A DNA stretch of 6,142 bases from Flavobacteriales bacterium (GTDB lineage Bacteria > Bacteroidota > Bacteroidia > Flavobacteriales > Flavobacteriaceae): positions 1-6,142 of the forward strand of contig QIIH01000216.1 in the NCBI GenBank assembly GCA_003229235.1, given 5' to 3'. The position numbers were made by a program, and so were the translations under genes. Every line of letters begins with the position of its first letter. Position 1 is the first letter of the stretch. Shown here in pieces: positions 1 through 6,104 of this stretch. Under the pieces are notes generated by a model that was given only the letters and a program-made list of their open reading frames with translations, ran no database searches and was not told the DNA's origin.

Positions 1-618
1 GGGCTCATTACCGGCGTTTTACATGCCCCGCTTACCGCTATTTTCTTAATAGCAGAAATTACTGGGGGTTACGAGCTATTTGTCCCGTTAATGATCACCG
101 CTACAATCTCTTATTTGATAACCAAAAACACTTTAGATTTTTCTATATATACCAAAGAACTTGCCCGAATTGGAGCTCTTATTACACACGATAAAGACGA
201 TGCGGTGCTTACCTTAATGGATATGGAAAGTGTGATAGAAAAGAATTTTATTAAACTGAATCCAGAAATGAGCCTAGGGGAAATGCTGCATCAAGGAGTG
301 GCCAAATCTACTCGCAATTTGTTTCCGGTTGTAAATAAAGACGGCGCCTTTTTGGGTATAGTTTTACTGGACGATATTCGCGAAAGCATGTTCGACAGTT
401 CGCTCTACGAATCCCTTACAGTTGCATCTTTTATGCATGGCGCTCCCGACTATATCGACTACGACAAGGACAGTATGAAAGGCGTGATGAAAAAATTTCA
501 GAACAGTGGGGCTTGGAACCTCCCGGTTTTAAAAAATCAGATGTATTACGGCTTTATTTCGAAATCTAAAATGCTAACCGCATACAGGCGAAAATTAATA
601 AATTATTCAAGAGATTAA
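1..618 (+). CDS. ClC-family chloride channel/transporter with C-terminal CBS pair (partial, 5' end outside window)
   Basis: The frame is open from base 1 to the TAA at 616-618, giving 205 visible residues; the start and most membrane helices lie upstream. The first ~40 residues (GVLHAPLTAIFLIAEITGGY, then a hydrophobic stretch ending near SYLI) match the late ClC helices, where the pattern P-L-T-A-(I/F)-F-L-(I)-E-(M/I)-T-G is typical. ClC proteins are dimeric membrane chloride channels or Cl-/H+ antiporters. The soluble tail looks like two CBS domains, which in this family form a regulatory, often nucleotide-binding, module. CBS1 covers roughly visible residues 78-135 (MDMESVIEKNFIKLNPEMSL through FPVV and GIVLLDDI). 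CBS2 covers roughly 140-200 (TVASFM through LPVL, YGFISKSKML). An internal ATG at base 91 is not the start, because ClC homology continues upstream of it. Channel versus antiporter cannot be decided, since the selectivity and gating glutamate regions are outside the window. Confidence 0.9.
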   Translation, partial: GLITGVLHAPLTAIFLIAEITGGYELFVPLMITATISYLITKNTLDFSIYTKELARIGALITHDKDDAVLTLMDMESVIEKNFIKLNPEMSLGEMLHQGVAKSTRNLFPVVNKDGAFLGIVLLDDIRESMFDSSLYESLTVASFMHGAPDYIDYDKDSMKGVMKKFQNSGAWNLPVLKNQMYYGFISKSKMLTAYRRKLINYSRD

Positions 619-866
619 TGGTACGTTTTTTACAATTCCTTTTATTGGCAGTAGCGACAGGTATTATAGTTGGTTTCTACCTTAAGGGCGATAACCCGCA
701 GCAAGGCGACTTAATTGTTGGACTTTCTTTAGTTGTTGGGATGTTTGTACTTATGCCCATGTTTATCTACCACAGATATAAAGACAGAGATGTAACAGAT
801 TTTATGCTCAACAAAGAAAACATCGACCGAATGCGTCGCTACCAATACGGCGACGAAGAAGAATAG
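618..866 (+). CDS. Small two-helix membrane protein of unknown function, overlapping the ClC gene
   Basis: This is an 82-residue protein I do not recognise as a named family. It has two clear hydrophobic segments, about residues 4-22 (FLQFLLLAVATGIIVGFYL) and 32-51 (LIVGLSLVVGMFVLMPMFIY), joined by a short polar loop (KGDNPQQGD). A charged tail follows, rich in Arg/Lys/Asp (HRYKDRD) and ending in an acidic GDEEE. Basic residues at the N-terminus and after helix 2 suggest both ends are cytoplasmic by the positive-inside rule. The ATG at 618-620 shares its A with the TAA stop of the ClC gene (TAATG), so the two are almost certainly one transcript and probably translationally coupled. A role beside the transporter is inference from position only. 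The stop TAG at 864-866 is three bases from the stop of the convergent tadA, and no terminator hairpin is seen between them. Confidence 0.82.
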   Translation: MVRFLQFLLLAVATGIIVGFYLKGDNPQQGDLIVGLSLVVGMFVLMPMFIYHRYKDRDVTDFMLNKENIDRMRRYQYGDEEE

Positions 867-869
867 TGT

Positions 870-1319
870 TCAATTGAGATTGCGCTTTTCTACAAAAAAC
901 TGCTTGAGTAAACTTCCCGCTTCATCGGCCAAAACACCACCGGTCATTACCGTTTTTGGATGTAATTTGGTTTCCATGTTGATGCAACCTCTAGCCTCGT
1001 CTCTAGCTCCATAAATTACTTTTGATATCTGGCTCCAATACAAGGCACCTGCGCACATTTGGCAGGGTTCTATGGTAACATATAAGGTACAATCTATCAA
1101 ATATTTACCGCCTATATAATTAGCAGCAGCCGTAATGGCTTGCATCTCTGCGTGGGCCGTTACATCGTTTAATGTTTCTGTTAAATTATGTGCTCTAGCA
1201 ATAATAGTATTGTTGGCAACGATCACCGCCCCTATCGGGATTTCTCCTCTCTCGTAAGCAGTTTGGGCCTCGAGCATGGCTTTTTTCATAAAATAGGTAT
1301 CGTCAAATGGCGTAGTCAT
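870..1319 (-). CDS. tadA: tRNA-specific adenosine-34 deaminase TadA
   Basis: A cytoplasmic zinc deaminase. TadA converts A34 to inosine in the anticodon wobble position of tRNA-Arg(ACG), letting one tRNA read CGU, CGC and CGA. With the start chosen here the protein has 149 residues, close to the usual TadA length. The signatures are H56-A-E58 (zinc ligand His and catalytic Glu, in TAHAEMQAI) and P85-C86-Q-M-C89 (the two zinc Cys, in EPCQMCAGAL). VIYGARDE and the C-terminal GGVLADE/LLKQFF pattern also fit E. coli TadA. The frame extends upstream to an ATG at 1370, but the 17 extra residues look unlike the family. A perfect -7 promoter box (1324-1331) also lies inside that extension, so the ATG at 1317-1319 (MTTPFDDTYF) is preferred. 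A related nucleoside or guanine deaminase is the alternative, but the overall match favours TadA. The gene is divergent from dxs and convergent with the small membrane gene. Confidence 0.92.
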   Translation of the reverse strand: MTTPFDDTYFMKKAMLEAQTAYERGEIPIGAVIVANNTIIARAHNLTETLNDVTAHAEMQAITAAANYIGGKYLIDCTLYVTIEPCQMCAGALYWSQISKVIYGARDEARGCINMETKLHPKTVMTGGVLADEAGSLLKQFFVEKRNLN

Positions 1320-1323
1320 ACTG

Positions 1324-1331
1324 CAAAAGTA
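1324..1331 (-). promoter_or_regulatory. -7 promoter box for tadA (TACTTTTG on the minus strand)
   Basis: The minus strand reads TACTTTTG, an exact match to the Bacteroidota primary-sigma -7 consensus TAnnTTTG. Only four bases separate it from the ATG of tadA at 1319, so transcription should begin at or within a few bases of the start codon, giving a leaderless or nearly leaderless message. No TTTG/TTG -33 element is seen at the usual 17-23 base spacing, so the assignment rests on the -7 box and its position. Confidence 0.6.
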
Positions 1332-1345
1332 CAATTTCATTCTTG

Positions 1346-1353
1346 TACCTTTG
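1346..1353 (+). promoter_or_regulatory. -7 promoter box for dxs (TACCTTTG)
   Basis: TACCTTTG is an exact match to the Bacteroidota -7 consensus TAnnTTTG and sits 26 bases before the TTG start of dxs. Transcription would start around 1358-1360, leaving a leader of roughly 20 bases. No good -33 TTTG is present at the expected distance. The box lies back to back with the tadA box, 14 bases apart, so the two genes share one short divergent control region. Confidence 0.6.
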
Positions 1354-1379
1354 CTATTGTATAAAAGCAAAACATTCCT

Positions 1380-3152
1380 TTGGAAAAACCCTTTTTAGCA
1401 CATATTAATACACCCAGCGACCTGAGAAAACTCTCTCAGGATAAACTACCCTTGGTGGCTGCCGAGCTTCGGAATTTCATTCTTGATGTGGTTGCAGCAA
1501 AAGCGGGTCATTTAGGGGCAAGTTTAGGGGTAGTAGAGCTTACTCTTGCACTACATTATGTTTTTAATACACCAGACGATTTGTTAGTTTGGGATGTTGG
1601 GCACCAGGCCTATGGTCATAAAATTATAACTGGACGGCGCGACCAATTCGAAACCAATCGACAGCTAGATGGGCTTAGTGGTTTCCCTAAGAAAGAAGAA
1701 AGTATTTACGATACATTTGGAGTGGGGCATAGTAGTACCTCTATATCTGCTGCCTTGGGGATGGCATTAGCCGCCCGTTTGAATAACAATTTTAAAAGAC
1801 AACATCTCGCTGTAATAGGAGACGCTTCTATCGCAAGCGGAATGGCATTTGAGGGCTTAAACCATGCAGGAGTTACAGATGCTAATTTGCTTATTATACT
1901 TAACGACAATGCTATTGGGATAGACCCAAGTGTAGGGGCTTTAAAGGAGTATTTGCTAAAAGTTGCCGAAGATTCTAACCTAAATAAAGACAATATATTT
2001 GAGTCGCTCAACTTTAATTATTCAGGACCAGTTGATGGTCATAATATCAACTTGCTTTGCAGCGAATTAACAAGACTTAAACAGCTTAAAGGGCCCAAAG
2101 TGCTTCATATAATTACCACCAAAGGGAAGGGCCTAAAACAAGCCGAAAGGGATCAAATTAGATATCATGCTCCTGGCAGGTTTGATCGCGCAACTGGCGA
2201 AATCCCAGAGCCTTCTGATTCTCTAAACCTTCCTCCTAAATTTCAAGATGTATTTGGAAAAACAATTTTAGATCTTGCTCATGATAATCCAAAAATTGTT
2301 GGAATAACCCCGGCGATGCCAACGGGAAGTTCGTTAAAATACATGATGGAGGTTTACCCAGAAAGGGCGTTAGATGTAGGTATTGCAGAACAACATGCCG
2401 TTACCCTATCTGCAGGAATGGCAACACAAGGGATGGTAGTGTATTGTAATATTTATTCTACTTTTTTACAAAGAGCCTACGATCAGGTAATTCACGATGT
2501 TTGTCTACAAAACCTGCCAGTGATATTTTGTTTAGATCGAGCTGGTATTGTTGGAGAAGATGGCCCAACACATCACGGCCTTTTTGATATTTCGTATTTG
2601 CGTTGTATCCCTAATTTAACAATCTATGCGCCATCGAGTCTTAGCGACTTACAAAACATTTTATATACTGTTCAGAAAGAGCTAAATGGCCCTCTCGCCA
2701 TCAGATACCCACGAGGCCGTGGGACCACCAATCAACCACTGGGAGCTTATAAAGAGGTGCGAATTGGAGAAGGTAAAGCACTACTAAGAGGCGATAAAAT
2801 TGCAATTTTAAGTATTGGTACTATGTGTCATAATGCTGCTAATGCAATTGCCATAACCAAATTACAAGTAGGGTTATTCGATATGCAATTTGTGTGCCCA
2901 CTTGACACTAATTTGATCGATCAAGTATTATCAAATTATGAGCACATAATTACTATCGAAGACGGAATAATACAAGGCGGATTTGGAAGCGCAATTCTCG
3001 AATATATCAGCACTACTAATTATAAAGGGAAGGTACATCTTATGGGTGTAGACAATCATTTTCCTTCTCATGGTACAATTCAAGAACTGCACGATCTAGC
3101 AGGGTTGTCTTCTTCTAAAATCGCTCATAAAATACTAGCGCTAAATAACTAG
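1380..3152 (+). CDS. dxs: 1-deoxy-D-xylulose-5-phosphate synthase (Dxs)
   Basis: This cytoplasmic, thiamine-diphosphate- and Mg-dependent enzyme condenses pyruvate with glyceraldehyde 3-phosphate to DXP. That is the first step of the MEP isoprenoid pathway and also feeds thiamine and pyridoxal synthesis. Dxs features run the full 590 residues. H44 and H75 sit in GHLGASLG and WDVGHQAYGHK (E. coli H49, H80). The ThDP motif runs from G147-D148 to N175-D-N177. E337 lies in DVGIAEQHAV (E. coli E370). R387, D394 and H398 lie in DRAGIVGEDGPTHHG. R442 lies in RYPRG. The start is TTG: an in-frame stop at 1362-1364 blocks upstream extension and the first in-frame ATG is over 120 codons in, while the conserved N-terminus (INTPSDLRKLS) begins at residue 9. 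Two oddities are GDA instead of GDG at 147-149, and a linker between GALKEYL and IFESLNF about 30 residues shorter than in E. coli, which explains the length below the usual ~620. A terminator follows. Confidence 0.95.
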   Translation: MEKPFLAHINTPSDLRKLSQDKLPLVAAELRNFILDVVAAKAGHLGASLGVVELTLALHYVFNTPDDLLVWDVGHQAYGHKIITGRRDQFETNRQLDGLSGFPKKEESIYDTFGVGHSSTSISAALGMALAARLNNNFKRQHLAVIGDASIASGMAFEGLNHAGVTDANLLIILNDNAIGIDPSVGALKEYLLKVAEDSNLNKDNIFESLNFNYSGPVDGHNINLLCSELTRLKQLKGPKVLHIITTKGKGLKQAERDQIRYHAPGRFDRATGEIPEPSDSLNLPPKFQDVFGKTILDLAHDNPKIVGITPAMPTGSSLKYMMEVYPERALDVGIAEQHAVTLSAGMATQGMVVYCNIYSTFLQRAYDQVIHDVCLQNLPVIFCLDRAGIVGEDGPTHHGLFDISYLRCIPNLTIYAPSSLSDLQNILYTVQKELNGPLAIRYPRGRGTTNQPLGAYKEVRIGEGKALLRGDKIAILSIGTMCHNAANAIAITKLQVGLFDMQFVCPLDTNLIDQVLSNYEHIITIEDGIIQGGFGSAILEYISTTNYKGKVHLMGVDNHFPSHGTIQELHDLAGLSSSKIAHKILALNN

Positions 3153-3159
3153 TAAACAT

Positions 3160-3191
3160 AAAAAAAGGAGGCCTATAAAGAACCTCCTTTT
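3160..3191. terminator. Bidirectional intrinsic terminator between dxs and the T9SS protein gene
   Basis: A perfect 9-bp stem pairs AAAAGGAGG (3163-3171) with CCTCCTTTT (3183-3191) around an 11-base loop. In the minus direction the stem is followed by seven Ts (the A-run at 3160-3166), a strong terminator for the secreted-protein gene whose stop is at 3210. In the plus direction the T-run is only four bases, but the hairpin lies 10 bases after the dxs stop, so it probably ends both convergent transcripts. Confidence 0.88.
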
Positions 3192-3209
3192 GTAACTGCA
3201 ATATCCAAT

Positions 3210-4391
3210 TTATCTAATTACAAATCGCTTTGTAGTTTCTAATTGGCCATTGTATAATTTAATAAAGTATACCCCAGAAGTCATCCCAGTAAAGTTTAAG
3301 CTCACAGGGCTACCAGCTTGAATTTGAACAGTTTGCTCGTTTAGTTTTTGTCCAGTCATGCTATAAACAACTAAGCGAGTTTCGCCTAAACTTTGCGTTG
3401 CCTGAAGATTAATCTCCCCATCAGAAACTGTCGGGAATACAACAACCCCGTTTAATGGATTGGCAATCTCATTAATTCCTAAGGTATTAAACTGATTAGT
3501 AAACATACCTCGACCATGGGTAGATGCCAAAATCATATTGTCAGACGTACGTAAATCTAAATCTAACACTCGAATGTCTAACATACCGTTGTCTGATGCA
3601 AACCAATTAGGGCTTGCCGCGGTTATATCGTCAGTAGCCCAAACTCCAAGCTCCGTGCCAATAATTACTTGCAATGGATTCAACGGGTTCTGAAGAACAC
3701 ATTTTACAGGAATATCTGGAAGATTACCCTCTTTGTTGTTCCAAGTGGCTCCACCGTCCAAAGATTGCCAAACACTGTTTACACCAAAATTATGAAACGT
3801 GACATAAATCTCAGACTCAGCAATACCAAACTCAATATCAGAAACACTACCTACAAAGCCAGGGCCCGAAATATCGGTCCATGTTGGCGTAGTATCTGCA
3901 TCGTCTAAACGAATTACTTTCCCAGTTGCTGTTCCTACAAACAATTTAGTAGAACCAGTTGTAAAAGGAGAAATTGTAAACGCCGTAGGAGACGAATTGT
4001 CTATGAGTGCGTTATCCAGATTGGTAGTAACTGCACTAGTTAGACCCAAATCGTAACGCTTTATAAGTTCATTACCTCCAGTTTGACCATTAGAATATAG
4101 TATGTCTAAGTTTTTGTCTAATCCAGCTGGGTTTATAAAAAATCCTTCGCCAGAATCAATTGTATACCCTGTCGCAGAACTACCAGTTACTGGGTAATTA
4201 ATATAAATATGATTATTGCCAGGGTAGGTCGTGATAGCATAGGTGCCGCCATCGTCGATGTCTGTAAACCCTCCGTCACCACCTAGGCGGTCAAAAGAAG
4301 TTTCCTGTTCCAGGGGTTGCATTTTGACGAAATAACGTACCGTTATCTTGCGTACCACCAGCCAAATCATCTCCAGAAGAATCGTCTGCAT
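3210..4391 (-). CDS. C-terminal part of a secreted Asp-box/BNR propeller protein with T9SS type A sorting domain (frameshifted from the upstream part)
   Basis: This frame carries the second half of one gene split by a frameshift. Only residues from DRLGGDGG onward (about base 4292 downward, 360 residues) are genuine continuation. The first 33 residues of the open frame (including LLEMIWLVVRKITVRYF) are an out-of-frame reading of the N-terminal half. The real part contains an Asp-box, SLDGGATW, and a second propeller hallmark, LASTHGRGMF, near the end of the repeat region. The last ~80 residues form a T9SS type A sorting domain: NPLNGVVVFPTVSDGEI, LVVYSMTGQKL, LNFTGMTSGVYFIKLYN, ending in KRFVIR. 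In Bacteroidota this tail directs the protein through the type IX secretion system, after which it is removed and the protein is released or anchored at the cell surface. Alone, this fragment has no signal peptide, so it could not be exported as a separate product. Confidence 0.85.
   Translation of the reverse strand: MQTILLEMIWLVVRKITVRYFVKMQPLEQETSFDRLGGDGGFTDIDDGGTYAITTYPGNNHIYINYPVTGSSATGYTIDSGEGFFINPAGLDKNLDILYSNGQTGGNELIKRYDLGLTSAVTTNLDNALIDNSSPTAFTISPFTTGSTKLFVGTATGKVIRLDDADTTPTWTDISGPGFVGSVSDIEFGIAESEIYVTFHNFGVNSVWQSLDGGATWNNKEGNLPDIPVKCVLQNPLNPLQVIIGTELGVWATDDITAASPNWFASDNGMLDIRVLDLDLRTSDNMILASTHGRGMFTNQFNTLGINEIANPLNGVVVFPTVSDGEINLQATQSLGETRLVVYSMTGQKLNEQTVQIQAGSPVSLNFTGMTSGVYFIKLYNGQLETTKRFVIR
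4291..4297 (-). other. Frameshift site splitting the T9SS propeller gene
   Basis: On the minus strand the N-terminal frame reads AAC TTC TTT TGA C (N-F-F-stop). Removing one of the four Ts (AAAA at 4293-4296 on the plus strand) gives AAC TTC TTT GAC CGC (N-F-F-D-R), which runs straight into the DRLGGDGG of the downstream frame and restores 938 residues. No other lesion is visible on either side. The possibilities are a sequencing or assembly error in a homopolymer, a real recent or phase-variable mutation, or, least likely, +1 ribosomal frameshifting at TTT-TGA-C. Confidence 0.85.
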
Positions 4392-6027
4392 TAATAGCTC
4401 CGTAATAAAACTGAGTTACATTCAAATTACGGTTAATTGCAGGGATTGCTCCAGGGCTACCATCGGCAGCGATTAATGAGGTCGCATAAAATACGCCCCC
4501 ATCTGTTCCGGTTAATGATTGATCTGGAAATCCTGGTCTAAAAACCATTTCGTGTATATCGGCATGCACTAATGGTACGCTCAAACTAGCCAATGGGCCA
4601 TTATTAGACCATTTAGAGATTTGCGTCCATGATGTCCCACCATTTGCAGATCTATGCATGTTAATGCCCCCAACATAAACAATATCATCATTGGTTGGAT
4701 CTACTGCTAACATCAAATCGTAAAAAGATTGACCCCGAGTGTAGTCATTGGCAGGTATTCCAGTATCTACATCGTTAGGCAGGTTGGTTGTGGTGAAGGT
4801 AGCCCAAGCATCGTCTGTTCTAAAAATTCTAACAGGAGTAGCACCAGATAATCCCTGAGCCGCAGCGTACATAACGTTAGCATCTGTGCCAGAAACAGCA
4901 ATTTGTGTACGGTTAGAAGCCGTTAAAATACTTGCAATGCTCCAAGTAGAACCGTTGGAGGTCTTAAAAATTCTACCCCCCAAACCTGCATTGGTAAAGC
5001 CAGAGCGAATTCCTCCAAAGTATAAGGTGTTATCGGCACTCACATCAAAATCGTTAGGAATACCATAAAAAGTGTTGCTAAAATAGGTGTATTGAAACAC
5101 AGGGTCTTCTACTCGAGCCCAGGTGGCTCCGCCACTTGTTGAGCGATATAGTCCTGCATTTTGCAAGCCCAAAATATTTACAGGATCATCTGATCCTCCG
5201 CCTCCTGAACCAACATAGCCCGTAGAACCAACACCAGCAAATAGATTTACAACGCCAGATGGAGCTTGCCAAGCAACTATGTCGTTTACATAATAGAGCC
5301 CAGAGCGCAAATCGTTTCCTCCAGCGGTGGTATCTCCTCCTCCAGCTAAAGGCACATTGAGTTTAAACCAAGAGGTTCCGCCATTAAGGGATTTATAAAT
5401 TCCATTACCGTTGGCAGCCCCCTGAGTGTATTGTTCGCCAGTTCCTATATACATTATTTGAGGATCGGTAGGGTCTACTGTCATACTAGAAACCGCAATG
5501 TTTCCAGGTACACCATTTACTAACTGCCATTCATTCCCAAGGTCGGTCACATCTGAATTAACATACAAACCACCACTAACGCCTCCAGCAAAAGCCTTTT
5601 TGCCTGTAGCATCGTTAGGATCAAACATCACCAGACGTACACGCCCGGCAATATTAAATGGGCCACGTTCGTCCCAAGCCGTTTCTGAAGAACTTCCAGG
5701 CGAGCGATCTGAACCAAACTGATCTACTAATCTGTCATAAGCCTCATAGGTACGAGCTGGCACTGGATAACCTAATGCCGGATCCATAGTAAGCTCGAAC
5801 ATTTGCTCGTTATAAGCATTTGGTGGTAAGCCCAAAGTCTTTCGATTTTCTCTGTCTAGGCCAATTGTAGCCTTCATTGGGCTGTTTTTCAAAAACTGTT
5901 GGTGTTTTGCGCGCAATGCCTCTGCTTCTTGATAGGTATCATCTGTTTTAGATGATTCGTTGAGCGTAAGTGTTAATGCCAAAGCTCCTAATACAAGGCC
6001 GCTTATAATGAGTAGTTTCCTTTTCAT
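4291..6027 (-). CDS. N-terminal part of a secreted Asp-box/BNR beta-propeller protein (frameshifted; continues in the downstream frame)
   Basis: 578 residues are read before a TGA at 4291-4293. The N-terminus is a Sec-type signal peptide: basic MKRK, then hydrophobic LLIISGLVLGALALTLTL, with no lipobox Cys. A ~95-residue region of unclear fold follows, and then a propeller module of the VPS10/sortilin/BNR kind. RGPFNIAGRVR and AGGVSGGLYV mark its start. Asp-boxes (S/T-x-D/N-x-G-x-T-W) lie at 213-220 (SLNGGTSW), 296-303 (STSGGATW), 356-362 and 460-467 (SANGGTSW). VHADIHEMVF, GTDGGVFYA and GGTQDNGT are also typical. This fold occurs in sialidases, GH74 xyloglucanases and many non-catalytic binding or adhesion proteins; no activity can be assigned. 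Removing one T from the T4 run just before the stop joins this frame to the C-terminal half, giving one 938-residue protein from signal peptide to T9SS tail. No Shine-Dalgarno is seen, as is usual in this phylum. Confidence 0.85.
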   Translation of the reverse strand: MKRKLLIISGLVLGALALTLTLNESSKTDDTYQEAEALRAKHQQFLKNSPMKATIGLDRENRKTLGLPPNAYNEQMFELTMDPALGYPVPARTYEAYDRLVDQFGSDRSPGSSSETAWDERGPFNIAGRVRLVMFDPNDATGKKAFAGGVSGGLYVNSDVTDLGNEWQLVNGVPGNIAVSSMTVDPTDPQIMYIGTGEQYTQGAANGNGIYKSLNGGTSWFKLNVPLAGGGDTTAGGNDLRSGLYYVNDIVAWQAPSGVVNLFAGVGSTGYVGSGGGGSDDPVNILGLQNAGLYRSTSGGATWARVEDPVFQYTYFSNTFYGIPNDFDVSADNTLYFGGIRSGFTNAGLGGRIFKTSNGSTWSIASILTASNRTQIAVSGTDANVMYAAAQGLSGATPVRIFRTDDAWATFTTTNLPNDVDTGIPANDYTRGQSFYDLMLAVDPTNDDIVYVGGINMHRSANGGTSWTQISKWSNNGPLASLSVPLVHADIHEMVFRPGFPDQSLTGTDGGVFYATSLIAADGSPGAIPAINRNLNVTQFYYGAINADDSSGDDLAGGTQDNGTLFRQNATPGTGNFF

Positions 6028-6063
6028 GAGAATATATTATAGTTGTTTCTTTTAAGCTAAGTT

Positions 6064-6071
6064 CTAAGATA
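6064..6071 (-). promoter_or_regulatory. Weak -7-like box for the T9SS propeller gene (TATCTTAG on the minus strand)
   Basis: TATCTTAG has one mismatch to TAnnTTTG and lies 36 bases upstream of the ATG at 6027. It is the best candidate I see in the 77-base divergent region for the minus direction. No convincing -33 element accompanies it, so this is a low-confidence call. Confidence 0.25.
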
Positions 6072-6086
6072 GATATGTGTTATCTT
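6066..6086. repeat. Short inverted repeat in the divergent control region
   Basis: AAGATA (6066-6071) and TATCTT (6081-6086) are perfect 6-bp inverted arms separated by 9 bases. Each arm is part of a -7-like box pointing outward, so the symmetry may come from the promoter boxes rather than from a regulator site. Confidence 0.3.
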
Positions 6087-6088
6087 TG
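6081..6088 (+). promoter_or_regulatory. -7 promoter box for the gene at the right edge (TATCTTTG)
   Basis: TATCTTTG is an exact match to the Bacteroidota -7 consensus TAnnTTTG. It ends 16 bases before the ATG at 6105, giving a leader of about 10 bases. A -33 TTG at the usual spacing is not evident. Confidence 0.6.
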
Positions 6089-6104
6089 TTAAAAATGATA
6101 TTAT

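Noticed and set aside
867..900. Terminator between the small membrane gene and tadA
   Set aside because: The stops are only three bases apart, and the only local symmetry is a short CAATTG palindrome inside tadA.
1320..1370. Longer tadA start at the ATG ending at 1370
   Set aside because: The 17 added residues do not resemble TadA N-termini, and the -7 promoter box lies inside them.
1706..2011. Minus-strand open frame of 101 codons inside dxs
   Set aside because: It lies wholly within the well-conserved dxs coding region and its translation has no family features; a shadow frame.
3669..3908. Plus-strand open frame inside the T9SS protein gene
   Set aside because: It is antisense to clear propeller coding sequence, and its composition is unlike a real protein.
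4886..5068. Plus-strand open frame of 60 codons opposite the propeller gene
   Set aside because: A shadow of the minus-strand gene with no promoter or family signature.
5498..5722. Plus-strand open frame of 74 codons opposite the propeller gene
   Set aside because: A proline-rich antisense shadow with no supporting signals.
3210..6027. Two independent adjacent genes rather than one frameshifted gene
   Set aside because: The frames overlap, the join at the T4 run restores a continuous propeller protein, and each half lacks one of the two export signals.
4291..6027. Assignment as a GH74 xyloglucanase or sialidase
   Set aside because: Asp-boxes are shared by many unrelated functions, and I cannot place catalytic residues with confidence.
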